A stretch of DNA of 64,000 bases from Nemertoderma westbladi (Eukaryota; Xenacoelomorpha; Nemertodermatida; Nemertodermatidae): NCBI GenBank assembly GCA_032718475.1, contig JAUCBJ010002523.1:1-64000 (forward strand). The letters are read 5' to 3'. Of this stretch, positions 1 to 12,499 are shown in pieces (positions within the stretch are counted from its first letter, which is position 1; each line of letters opens with the position of its first letter). The notes under the pieces were generated by a model, which saw only the letters and a program-made list of their open reading frames with translations, was not told the DNA's origin and made no database searches. Made by a program: the position numbers and the translations under genes.

Positions 1-3000
1 GGTTGTCCATTTGTGTGAGAGGTTGTCCATATGTGTGAGACGTTGTCCATATGTGTGAGAGGTTGTCCATTTGTGTGAGAGGTTGTCCATATGTGTGAGA
101 GGTTGTCCGTATGTGTGAGAGGTTGTCCATATGTGTGAGAGGTTGTCCATATGTGTGAGACGTTGTCCATAAGTGTGAGAGGTTGTCCATATGTGTGAGA
201 GGTTGTCCGTATGTGTGAGAGGTTGTCCATATGTGTGAGAGGGTCTCCATATGTGTGAGACGTTGTCCATATGTGTGAGAGGTTGTCCATTTGTGTGAGA
301 GGTTGTCCATATGTGTGAGACGTTGTCCATATGTGTGAGAGGTTGTCCATTTGTGTGAGAGGTTGTCCATATGTGTGAGAGGTTGTCCGTATGTGTGAGA
401 GGTTGTCCATATGTGTGAGAGGTTGTCCATATGTGTGAGACGTTGTCCATAAGTGTGAGAGGTTGTCCATATGTGTGAGAGGTTGTCCGTATGTGTGAGA
501 GGGTGTCCATATGTGTGAGAGGTTGTCCATATGTGTGAGAGGTTGTCCATATGTGTGAGACGTTGTCCGTATGTGTGAGAGGTTCTCCGTATGTGTGAGA
601 GGGTCTCCATATGTGTGAGACGTTGTCCATAAGTGTGAGACGTTGTCCATAAGTGTGAGAGGTTTGTCCATATGTGTGAGAGGGTCTCCATATGTGTGAG
701 ACGTTGTCCATAAGTGTGAGACGTTGTCCATAAGTGTGAGAGGTTGTCCATATGTGTGAGAGGTTGTCCGTATGTGTGAGAGGTTCTCCGTATGTGTGAG
801 AGGGTCTCCATATGTGTGAGACGTTGTCCATAAGTGTGAGACGTTGTCCATAAGTGTGAGAGGTTGTCCATATGTGTGAGAGGTTGTCCATATGTGTGAG
901 ACGTTGTCCATATGTGTTAGATGTTGTCCATATGTGTGAGAGGTTGTCCATATGTGTGAGAGGGTCTCCATATGTGTGAGACGTTGTCCATATGTGTGAG
1001 AGGTTGTCCATATGTGTGAGAGGTTGTCCATATGTGTGAGACGTTGTCCATATGTGTTAGATGTTGTCCATATGTGTGAGAGGTTGTCCATATGTGTGAG
1101 AGGGTCTCCATATGTGTGAGACGTTGTCCATAAGTGTGAGACGTTGTCCATAAGTGTGAGAGGTTGTCCGTATGTGTGAGAGGTTGTCCATATGTGTGAG
1201 AGGTTGTCCATATGTGTGAGAGGTTGTCCATATGTGTGAGAGGTTGTCCATATGTGTGAGACGTTGTCCATATGTGTTAGATGTTGTCCATATGTGTGAG
1301 AGGTTGTCCATATGTGTGAGAGGGTCTCCATATGTGTGAGACGTTGTCCATAAGTGTGAGACGTTGTCCATAAGTGTGAGAGGTTGTCCATATGTGTGAG
1401 AGGTTGTCCGTATGTGTGAGAGGTTCTCCGTATGTGTGAGAGGTTGTCCATATGTGTGAGAGGTTGTCCATATGTGTGAGACGTTGTCCATATGTGTTAG
1501 ATGTTGTCCATATGTGTGAGAGGTTGTCCGTATGTGTGAGAGGTTGTCCGTATGTGTGAGAGGTTGTCCATATGTGTTAGATGTTGTCCATATGTGTGAG
1601 AGGTTGTCCATATGTGTGAGAGGTTGTCCATATGTGTGAGAGGTTTGTCCATATGTGTGAGAGGGTCTCCATATGTGTGAGACGTTGTCCATAAGTGTGA
1701 GACGTTGTCCATAAGTGTGAGAGGTTGTCCATATGTGTGAGAGGTTGTCCGTATGTGTGAGAGGTTTGTCCATATGTGTTAGAGGTTGTCCATATGTGTG
1801 AGAGGGTGTCCATATGTGTGAGAGGTTGTCCATATGTGTGAGAGGGTGTCCATATGTGTGAGAGGTTGTCCGTATGTGTGAGAGGTTTGTCCATATGTGT
1901 GAGAGGGTCTCCATATGTGTGAGACGTTGTCCATAAGTGTGAGACGTTGTCCATAAGTGTGAGAGGTTGTCCATATGTGTGAGAGGTTGTCCGTATGTGT
2001 GAGAGGTTTGTCCATATGTGTTAGAGGTTGTCCATATGTGTGAGAGGTTGTCCATATGTGTGAGACGTTGTCCATATGTGTTAGAGGTTGTCCATATGTG
2101 TGAGAGGGTGTCCATATGTGTGAGAGGTTGTCCATATGTGTGAGAGGGTGTCCATATGTGTGAGAGGTTGTCCGTATGTGTGAGAGGTTTGTCCATATGT
2201 GTGAGAGGTTGTCCATATGTGTGAGACGTTGTCCATATGTGTTAGATGTTGTCCATATGTGTGAGAGGGTGTCCATATGTGTGAGAGGTTGTCCGTATGT
2301 GTGAGAGGTTGTCCATATGTGTGAGAGGTTGTCCATATGTGTGAGAGGTTTGTCCATATGTGTGAGAGGGTCTCCATATGTGTGAGACGTTGTCCATAAG
2401 TGTGAGACGTTGTCCATAAGTGTGAGAGGTTGTCCATATGTGTGAGAGGTTGTCCGTATGTGTGAGAGGTTGTCCATATGTGTGAGAGGTTTGTCCATAT
2501 GTGTGAGAGGGTCTCCATATGTGTGAGACGTTGTCCATAAGTGTGAGACGTTGTCCATAAGTGTGAGAGGTTGTCCATATGTGTGAGAGGTTGTCCGTAT
2601 GTGTGAGAGGCTGTCCATATATGTGATAGGGTGTCCATATGTGTGAGAGGCTGTCCATATTTGTGAGAGGTTGTCCATATGTGTGAGAGGTTTTCCATGT
2701 GTGAGTGGTTGTCCATATATATGAGAGGTTGTCCATATGTTTGAGAGGTTGTCCGTATGTGTGAGAGGTTTGTCCATATGTGTGGGAGGTTGTCCGTATG
2801 TTTGAGAGGTTGTCCATATGTGTAAGAGGTTGTCCATATGTGTGAGAGGTTGTCCATATGTGTGAGAGGTTGTCCATATGTGTGAGAGGTTTGTCCATAT
2901 GTGTGGGAGGTTGTCCGTATGTGTGAGAGGTTGTCCGTATGTGTGAGAGGTTGTCCGTATGTGTGAGAGGTTGTCCGTATGTGTGAGAGGTTGTCCGTAT

Positions 3001-3200
3001 GTGTGAGAGGTTGTCCATATGTGTGAGAGTGTGTCCATATGTGTGAGAGGTTGTCCATATGTGTGAGAGGTTGTCCATATGTGTGAGAGGTTTTCCATAT
3101 GTGTGAAAGGGTGTCCATATGTGTGCGAGCTTTGTCCATATGTGTGAGAGGTTGTCCGTATGTGTGAGAGGTTGTCCGTATGTGTGAGAGGTTGTCCGTA
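1..3200. repeat. Satellite higher-order block, copy A
   Basis: The order of variant units from position 1 to about 3200 recurs from 5231 to about 8440 at a constant offset of 5230 bp, with only a few base differences. A single block duplication of about 3.2 kb explains this better than independent unit turnover. Confidence 0.85.
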
Positions 3201-5230
3201 TGTGTGAGAGGTTGTCCATATGTGTGAGACGTTGTCCATATGTGTTAGAGGTTGTCCATATGTGTGAGAGGGTCTCCATATGTGTGAGACGTTGTCCATA
3301 AGTGTGAGACGTTGTCCATAAGTGTGAGAGGTTGTCCATATGTGTGAGAGGTTGTCCGTATGTGTGAGAGGTTGTCCATATGTGTGAGAGGTTTGTCCAT
3401 ATGTGTGAGAGGTTGTCCATATGTGTGAGAGGTTGTCCATATGTGTGAGAGGTTGTCCATATGTGTGAGAGGTTGTCCATATGTGTGAGACGTTGTCCAT
3501 ATGTGTTAGATGTTGTCCATATGTGTGAGAGGTTGTCCATATGTGTGAGACGTTGTCCATATGTGTTAGATGTTGTCCATATGTGTGAGAGGTTGTCCAT
3601 ATGTGTGAGAGGTTGTCCGTATGTGTGAGAGGTTCTCCGTATGTGTGAGAGGGTCTCCATATGTGTGAGACGTTGTCCATAAGTGTGAGACGTTGTCCAT
3701 AAGTGTGAGAGGTTGTCCATATGTGTGAGAGGTTGTCCATATGTGTGAGACGTTGTCCATATGTGTTAGATGTTGTCCATATGTGTGAGAGGTTGTCCAT
3801 ATGTGTGAGAGGGTCTCCATATGTGTGAGACGTTGTCCATATGTGTGAGAGGTTGTCCATATGTGTGAGAGGTTGTCCATATGTGTGAGACGTTGTCCGT
3901 ATGTGTGAGAGGTTCTCCGTATGTGTGAGACGTTGTCCATAAGTGTGAGACGTTGTCCATAAGTGTGAGAGGTTGTCCATATGTGTGAGAGGTTGTCCAT
4001 ATGTGTGAGACGTTGTCCATAAGTGTGAGACGTTGTCCATAAGTGTGAGAGGTTGTCCATATGTGTGAGAGGTTGTCCATATGTGTGAGAGGTTGTCCGT
4101 ATGTGTGAGAGGTTGTCCATATGTGTGAGAGGGTCTCCATATGTGTGAGACGTTGTCCATATGTGTGAGAGGTTGTCCGTATGTGTGAGAGGTTCTCCGT
4201 ATGTGTGAGAGGTTGTCCATATGTGTGAGAGGTTGTCCATATGTGTGAGAGGTTGTCCATATGTGTGAGAGGTTGTCCGTATGTGTGAGAGGTTGTCCAT
4301 ATGTGTGAGAGGGTCTCCATATGTGTGAGACGTTGTCCATATGTGTGAGAGGTTGTCCATATGTGTGAGAGGTTGTCCATATGTGTGAGACGTTGTCCAT
4401 AAGTGTGAGACGTTGTCCATAAGTGTGAGAGGTTGTCCATATGTGTGAGAGGTTGTCCGTATGTGTGAGAGGTTGTCCATATGTGTGAGAGGGTCTCCAT
4501 ATGTGTGAGACGTTGTCCATATGTGTGAGAGGTTGTCCATTTGTGTGAGAGGTTGTCCATATGTGTGAGAGGTTGTCCGTATGTGTGAGAGGTTGTCCAT
4601 TTGTGTGAGAGGTTGTCCGTATGTGTGAGAGGTTGTCCATATGTGTGAGAGGGTCTCCATATGTGTGAGACGTTGTCCATATGTGTGAGAGGTTGTCCAT
4701 ATGTGTGAGAGGTTGTCCATATGTGTGAGAGGGTCTCCATATGTGTGAGACGTTGTCCATATGTGTGAGAGGTTGTCCATATGTGTGAGAGGTTGTCCAT
4801 ATGTGTGAGACGTTGTCCATAAGTGTGAGACGTTGTCCATAAGTGTGAGAGGTTGTCCATATGTGTGAGAGGTTGTCCGTATGTGTGAGAGGTTGTCCAT
4901 ATGTGTGAGAGGGTCTCCATATGTGTGAGACGTTGTCCATATGTGTGAGAGGTTGTCCATTTGTGTGAGAGGTTGTCCATATGTGTGAGAGGTTGTCCGT
5001 ATGTGTGAGAGGTTGTCCATTTGTGTGAGAGGTTGTCCGTATGTGTGAGAGGTTGTCCATATGTGTGAGAGGGTCTCCATATGTGTGAGACGTTGTCCAT
5101 ATGTGTGAGAGGTTGTCCATTTGTGTGAGAGGTTGTCCATATGTGTGAGAGGTTGTCCATATGTGTGAGACGTTGTCCGTATGTGTGAGAGGGTCTCCAT
5201 ATGTGTGAGACGTTGTCCATATGTGTGAGA

Positions 5231-8200
5231 GGTTGTCCATTTGTGTGAGAGGTTGTCCATATGTGTGAGACGTTGTCCATATGTGTGAGAGGTTGTCCAT
5301 TTGTGTGAGAGGTTGTCCATATGTGTGAGAGGTTGTCCGTATGTGTGAGAGGTTGTCCATATGTGTGAGAGGTTGTCCATATGTGTGAGACGTTGTCCAT
5401 AAGTGTGAGAGGTTGTCCATATGTGTGAGAGGTTGTCCGTATGTGTGAGAGGTTGTCCATATGTGTGAGAGGGTCTCCATATGTGTGAGACGTTGTCCAT
5501 ATGTGTGAGAGGTTGTCCATTTGTGTGAGAGGTTGTCCATATGTGTGAGACGTTGTCCATATGTGTGAGAGGTTGTCCATTTGTGTGAGAGGTTGTCCAT
5601 ATGTGTGAGAGGTTGTCCGTATGTGTGAGAGGTTGTCCATATGTGTGAGAGGTTGTCCATATGTGTGAGACGTTGTCCATAAGTGTGAGAGGTTGTCCAT
5701 ATGTGTGAGAGGTTGTCCGTATGTGTGAGAGGGTGTCCATATGTGTGAGAGGTTGTCCATATGTGTGAGAGGTTGTCCATATGTGTGAGACGTTGTCCGT
5801 ATGTGTGAGAGGTTCTCCGTATGTGTGAGAGGGTCTCCATATGTGTGAGACGTTGTCCATAAGTGTGAGACGTTGTCCATAAGTGTGAGAGGTTTGTCCA
5901 TATGTGTGAGAGGGTCTCCATATGTGTGAGACGTTGTCCATAAGTGTGAGACGTTGTCCATAAGTGTGAGAGGTTGTCCATATGTGTGAGAGGTTGTCCG
6001 TATGTGTGAGAGGTTCTCCGTATGTGTGAGAGGGTCTCCATATGTGTGAGACGTTGTCCATAAGTGTGAGACGTTGTCCATAAGTGTGAGAGGTTGTCCA
6101 TATGTGTGAGAGGTTGTCCATATGTGTGAGACGTTGTCCATATGTGTTAGATGTTGTCCATATGTGTGAGAGGTTGTCCATATGTGTGAGAGGGTCTCCA
6201 TATGTGTGAGACGTTGTCCATATGTGTGAGAGGTTGTCCATATGTGTGAGAGGTTGTCCATATGTGTGAGACGTTGTCCATATGTGTTAGATGTTGTCCA
6301 TATGTGTGAGAGGTTGTCCATATGTGTGAGAGGGTCTCCATATGTGTGAGACGTTGTCCATAAGTGTGAGACGTTGTCCATAAGTGTGAGAGGTTGTCCG
6401 TATGTGTGAGAGGTTGTCCATATGTGTGAGAGGTTGTCCATATGTGTGAGAGGTTGTCCATATGTGTGAGAGGTTGTCCATATGTGTGAGACGTTGTCCA
6501 TATGTGTTAGATGTTGTCCATATGTGTGAGAGGTTGTCCATATGTGTGAGAGGGTCTCCATATGTGTGAGACGTTGTCCATAAGTGTGAGACGTTGTCCA
6601 TAAGTGTGAGAGGTTGTCCATATGTGTGAGAGGTTGTCCGTATGTGTGAGAGGTTCTCCGTATGTGTGAGAGGTTGTCCATATGTGTGAGAGGTTGTCCA
6701 TATGTGTGAGACGTTGTCCATATGTGTTAGATGTTGTCCATATGTGTGAGAGGTTGTCCGTATGTGTGAGAGGTTGTCCGTATGTGTGAGAGGTTGTCCA
6801 TATGTGTTAGATGTTGTCCATATGTGTGAGAGGTTGTCCATATGTGTGAGAGGTTGTCCATATGTGTGAGAGGTTTGTCCATATGTGTGAGAGGGTCTCC
6901 ATATGTGTGAGACGTTGTCCATAAGTGTGAGACGTTGTCCATAAGTGTGAGAGGTTGTCCATATGTGTGAGAGGTTGTCCGTATGTGTGAGAGGTTTGTC
7001 CATATGTGTTAGAGGTTGTCCATATGTGTGAGAGGGTGTCCATATGTGTGAGAGGTTGTCCATATGTGTGAGAGGGTGTCCATATGTGTGAGAGGTTGTC
7101 CGTATGTGTGAGAGGTTTGTCCATATGTGTGAGAGGGTCTCCATATGTGTGAGACGTTGTCCATAAGTGTGAGACGTTGTCCATAAGTGTGAGAGGTTGT
7201 CCATATGTGTGAGAGGTTGTCCGTATGTGTGAGAGGTTTGTCCATATGTGTTAGAGGTTGTCCATATGTGTGAGAGGTTGTCCATATGTGTGAGACGTTG
7301 TCCATATGTGTTAGAGGTTGTCCATATGTGTGAGAGGGTGTCCATATGTGTGAGAGGTTGTCCATATGTGTGAGAGGGTGTCCATATGTGTGAGAGGTTG
7401 TCCGTATGTGTGAGAGGTTTGTCCATATGTGTGAGAGGTTGTCCATATGTGTGAGACGTTGTCCATATGTGTTAGATGTTGTCCATATGTGTGAGAGGGT
7501 GTCCATATGTGTGAGAGGTTGTCCGTATGTGTGAGAGGTTGTCCATATGTGTGAGAGGTTGTCCATATGTGTGAGAGGTTTGTCCATATGTGTGAGAGGG
7601 TCTCCATATGTGTGAGACGTTGTCCATAAGTGTGAGACGTTGTCCATAAGTGTGAGAGGTTGTCCATATGTGTGAGAGGTTGTCCGTATGTGTGAGAGGT
7701 TGTCCATATGTGTGAGAGGTTTGTCCATATGTGTGAGAGGGTCTCCATATGTGTGAGACGTTGTCCATAAGTGTGAGACGTTGTCCATAAGTGTGAGAGG
7801 TTGTCCATATGTGTGAGAGGTTGTCCGTATGTGTGAGAGGCTGTCCATATATGTGATAGGGTGTCCATATGTGTGAGAGGCTGTCCATATTTGTGAGAGG
7901 TTGTCCATATGTGTGAGAGGTTTTCCATGTGTGAGTGGTTGTCCATATATATGAGAGGTTGTCCATATGTTTGAGAGGTTGTCCGTATGTGTGAGAGGTT
8001 TGTCCATATGTGTGGGAGGTTGTCCGTATGTTTGAGAGGTTGTCCATATGTGTAAGAGGTTGTCCATATGTGTGAGAGGTTGTCCATATGTGTGAGAGGT
8101 TGTCCATATGTGTGAGAGGTTTGTCCATATGTGTGGGAGGTTGTCCGTATGTTTGAGAGGTTGTCCGTATGTGTGAGAGGTTGTCCGTATGTGTGAGAGG

Positions 8201-8440
8201 TTGTCCGTATGTGTGAGAGGTTGTCCGTATGTGTGAGAGGTTGTCCATATGTGTGAGAGTGTGTCCATATGTGTGAGAGGTTGTCTATATGTGTGAGAGG
8301 TTGTCCATATGTGTGAGAGGTTTTCCATATGTGTGAAAGGGTGTCCATATGTGTGCGAGCTTTGTCCATATGTGTGAGAGGTTGTCCGTATGTGTGAGAG
8401 GTTGTCCGTATGTGTGAGAGGTTGTCCGTATGTGTGAGAG
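5231..8440. repeat. Satellite higher-order block, copy A'
   Basis: This is the second copy of the block at 1-3200. Rare variants such as the cluster of degenerate units at 2609-3130 reappear at 7839-8360, which fixes the register. The match is lost after about 8440. Confidence 0.85.
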
Positions 8441-8579
8441 GTTTGTCCATATGTGTGAGAGGTTGTCCGTATGTGTGAGAGGTTGTCCATATGTGTTAGA
8501 GGTTGTCCATATGTGTGAGAGGTTGTCCATATGTGTGAGAGGTTGTCCATATGTGTGAGAGGTTGTCCATATGTGTGAG

Positions 8580-10954
8580 AGGTTGTCCATATGTGTGAGA
8601 CGTTGTCCATATGTGTTAGATGTTGTCCATATGTGTGAGAGGTTGTCCATATGTGTGAGAGGGTCTCCATATGTGTGAGACGTTGTCCATATGTGTGAGA
8701 GGTTGTCCATATGTGTGAGAGGTTGTCCATATGTGTGAGACGTTGTCCATATGTGTTAGATGTTGTCCATATGTGTGAGAGGTTGTCCATATGTGTGAGA
8801 GGGTCTCCATATGTGTGAGACGTTGTCCATAAGTGTGAGACGTTGTCCATAAGTGTGAGAGGTTGTCCGTATGTGTGAGAGGTTGTCCATATGTGTGAGA
8901 GGTTGTCCATATGTGTGAGAGGTTGTCCATATGTGTGAGAGGTTGTCCATATGTGTGAGACGTTGTCCATATGTGTTAGATGTTGTCCATATGTGTGAGA
9001 GGTTGTCCATATGTGTGAGAGGGTCTCCATATGTGTGAGACGTTGTCCATAAGTGTGAGACGTTGTCCATAAGTGTGAGAGGTTGTCCATATGTGTGAGA
9101 GGTTGTCCGTATGTGTGAGAGGTTCTCCGTATGTGTGAGAGGTTGTCCATATGTGTGAGAGGTTGTCCATATGTGTGAGACGTTGTCCATATGTGTTAGA
9201 TGTTGTCCATATGTGTGAGAGGTTGTCCGTATGTGTGAGAGGTTGTCCGTATGTGTGAGAGGTTGTCCATATGTGTTAGATGTTGTCCATATGTGTGAGA
9301 GGTTGTCCATATGTGTGAGAGGTTGTCCATATGTGTGAGAGGTTTGTCCATATGTGTGAGAGGGTCTCCATATGTGTGAGACGTTGTCCATAAGTGTGAG
9401 ACGTTGTCCATAAGTGTGAGAGGTTGTCCATATGTGTGAGAGGTTGTCCGTATGTGTGAGAGGTTTGTCCATATGTGTTAGAGGTTGTCCATATGTGTGA
9501 GAGGGTGTCCATATGTGTGAGAGGTTGTCCATATGTGTGAGAGGGTGTCCATATGTGTGAGAGGTTGTCCGTATGTGTGAGAGGTTTGTCCATATGTGTG
9601 AGAGGGTCTCCATATGTGTGAGACGTTGTCCATAAGTGTGAGACGTTGTCCATAAGTGTGAGAGGTTGTCCATATGTGTGAGAGGTTGTCCGTATGTGTG
9701 AGAGGTTTGTCCATATGTGTTAGAGGTTGTCCATATGTGTGAGAGGTTGTCCATATGTGTGAGACGTTGTCCATATGTGTTAGAGGTTGTCCATATGTGT
9801 GAGAGGGTGTCCATATGTGTGAGAGGTTGTCCATATGTGTGAGAGGGTGTCCATATGTGTGAGAGGTTGTCCGTATGTGTGAGAGGTTTGTCCATATGTG
9901 TGAGAGGTTGTCCATATGTGTGAGACGTTGTCCATATGTGTTAGATGTTGTCCATATGTGTGAGAGGGTGTCCATATGTGTGAGAGGTTGTCCGTATGTG
10001 TGAGAGGTTGTCCATATGTGTGAGAGGTTGTCCATATGTGTGAGAGGTTTGTCCATATGTGTGAGAGGGTCTCCATATGTGTGAGACGTTGTCCATAAGT
10101 GTGAGACGTTGTCCATAAGTGTGAGAGGTTGTCCATATGTGTGAGAGGTTGTCCGTATGTGTGAGAGGTTGTCCATATGTGTGAGAGGTTTGTCCATATG
10201 TGTGAGAGGGTCTCCATATGTGTGAGACGTTGTCCATAAGTGTGAGACGTTGTCCATAAGTGTGAGAGGTTGTCCATATGTGTGAGAGGTTGTCCGTATG
10301 TGTGAGAGGCTGTCCATATATGTGATAGGGTGTCCATATGTGTGAGAGGCTGTCCATATTTGTGAGAGGTTGTCCATATGTGTGAGAGGTTTTCCATGTG
10401 TGAGTGGTTGTCCATATATATGAGAGGTTGTCCATATGTTTGAGAGGTTGTCCGTATGTGTGAGAGGTTTGTCCATATGTGTGGGAGGTTGTCCGTATGT
10501 TTGAGAGGTTGTCCATATGTGTAAGAGGTTGTCCATATGTGTGAGAGGTTGTCCATATGTGTGAGAGGTTGTCCATATGTGTGAGAGGTTTGTCCATATG
10601 TGTGGGAGGTTGTCCGTATGTTTGAGAGGTTGTCCGTATGTGTGAGAGGTTGTCCGTATGTGTGAGAGGTTGTCCGTATGTGTGAGAGGTTGTCCGTATG
10701 TGTGAGAGGTTGTCCATATGTGTGAGAGTGTGTCCATATGTGTGAGAGGTTGTCTATATGTGTGAGAGGTTGTCCATATGTGTGAGAGGTTTTCCATATG
10801 TGTGAAAGGGTGTCCATATGTGTGCGAGCTTTGTCCATATGTGTGAGAGGTTGTCCGTATGTGTGAGAGGTTGTCCGTATGTGTGAGAGGTTGTCCGTAT
10901 GTGTGAGAGGTTTGTCCATATGTGTGAGAGGTTGTCCGTATGTGTGAGAGGTTG
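8580..10954. repeat. Satellite higher-order block, copy B
   Basis: The variant order of 6111-8485 recurs here at a constant offset of about 2469 bp, including the degenerate cluster (now at about 10307-10830). The central part of the array is therefore present three times: in the first block, the second block and here. Confidence 0.85.
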
Positions 10955-11203
10955 TCCGTATGTGTGAGAGGTTGTCCATATGTGTGAGAGGTTGTCCATA
11001 TGTGTGAGAGGTTGTCATTATGTGTGAGAGGTTGTCCGTATGTGTGAGAGGTTGTCCATATGTGTGAGAGGTTTGTCCGTATGTGTGAGAGGTTCTCCGT
11101 ATGTGTGAGAGGTTGTCCATATGTGTGTGAGGTTGTCCATATGTGTGAGAGGTTTGTCCGTATGTGTGAGAGGTTCTCCGTATGTGTGAGAGGTTGTCCG
11201 TAT

Positions 11204-12299
11204 GTGTGCTCATTTTTTTGACTTCATTTTAATCATTGAAGTTAATAGTTTCGCATTATGACTCAGCTTTAGCGTTTAGGCAATAATTCTACAATAAACT
11301 GCATCTCAGTAGCTGCTCCCAGTCTATGAAGTATTGCAAAATAGTCCAATCTGTATGTGAAATTGCTTTGGGTTGTGAGCTTTGGTTTTGGATTCGATTT
11401 TGATTTATTTCTCTCGAATTTCTAGATCAATGCAACTACTTACTTACAACAATGTACAAACCAATAATCTTACTAATAGCAAACGACTATTAAGACTAGT
11501 TTTTTTTTATTTTATTTACAGAGACAAACAGGATGGAATGATAATGCCGAGAAACTTCTTGGGAGAATTTGTTCAATTGGACGAGAAATAAATTGATTCT
11601 AGAATTATAAACTAACCGACCCAAATCGATACTGCCTCCCTATTCTTATAAGAATTCCTTACACAAACAACTCGTATAGCCTACCTTTTATTTGTTGATA
11701 ACGTAATGTTTTAATATTATTCAGCCATATAAATATTAATTAATTATATATATATTTATATTTTGTTTCGCAAGATGTTTTTATTCGCTCCAATGAATGT
11801 ATTCCTTATTAATTAATTGCTGAACCTTCTTTATATTATTTAACGATAGAGGAGTGGAAGCGATAAACCGAATAGTATAAGGGCGATGAAAGCTTTCGAA
11901 TGATACGTTATTATTGGTTACTTTAACCTGCATTTCAGAAATTTCTGATGTTATAATCTGCAAAAAATAATAACTGCAATGCAAATAAATTAAAGCTGTT
12001 AATTAAGTGAAAATAGCAATTGTTTGTTTACGTCTGTTTACTGCAGAGAAAAAATGAAGAGAGCTGCTGAGCCGAAGATTTAAGAAGACGGTTGAACCGA
12101 GCCCGAATTTCACGTCAGGCAAACGAGACTTGCCGCTGCGCCGGTACTTCACTTTCCGTTCACTAGTACCCAAGTACCTCCTTGGTCTTTTGGTTAATTC
12201 CGTTGTTCGTGTATTTTGTTGTTGTTGTGGACATTGCGGGGACAATCGATATCGGCGGACGTCATTGGTGCAAATAGCAAATAGGTGAACCAACATGGA
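11204..12299. other. AT-rich intergenic stretch, no gene recognised
   Basis: This is unique-looking AT-rich sequence between the satellite and a decayed LINE. Short frames exist on both strands (for example 12003-12296 on minus), but none shows a recognisable domain or codon pattern. Confidence 0.6.
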
Positions 12300-12499
12300 A
12301 TGAGTCCACCTCGATCAGGATCCACGCGAGATCATTGGTTTGTTAATCCGATGACTCATTCCAGCCAGCCAGCCAGGTTACCAAATACTACCTACTCACT
12401 TTAGAACAGGTAATTGCTCAGCGACCCAGATCAACCTAGGTTTAGGGTTAGAAAATCCAGAGATTAACCTCCATATAGGCCTACAGGGAAACGACTCTA

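Larger units (their letters stand above)
1..11203. repeat. Satellite array, 20-bp unit
   Basis: The stretch is an uninterrupted tandem array of the unit GGTTGTCCATATGTGTGAGA with point variants (TTGTG, AAGTG, CCGTA, GGTCTCC, GTTAG) and occasional 21-bp units with an extra T (GGTTTGTCC). It begins before the window and ends near 11203, where unrelated AT-rich sequence starts. The unit is 20 bp and the minus-strand reading lacks stop codons except in GTTAG-type variants. This creates minus-strand reading frames of up to about 1440 codons with a THTYGQPL-like periodicity; these are artefacts, not genes. Long segments recur almost unchanged at kilobase distances, so the array has a higher-order structure. 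Confidence 0.97.

Noticed and set aside
1-11203. CRISPR-like array
   Set aside because: The repeats are head-to-tail with no spacers and the sequence is eukaryotic.
917-11213. Very long minus-strand ORFs (up to about 1440 codons) with a THTYGQPL-type repeat
   Set aside because: They arise because the 20-bp satellite unit lacks stops on the minus strand. Several frames are open at once and shift at every 21-bp unit, so this is not a protein gene.
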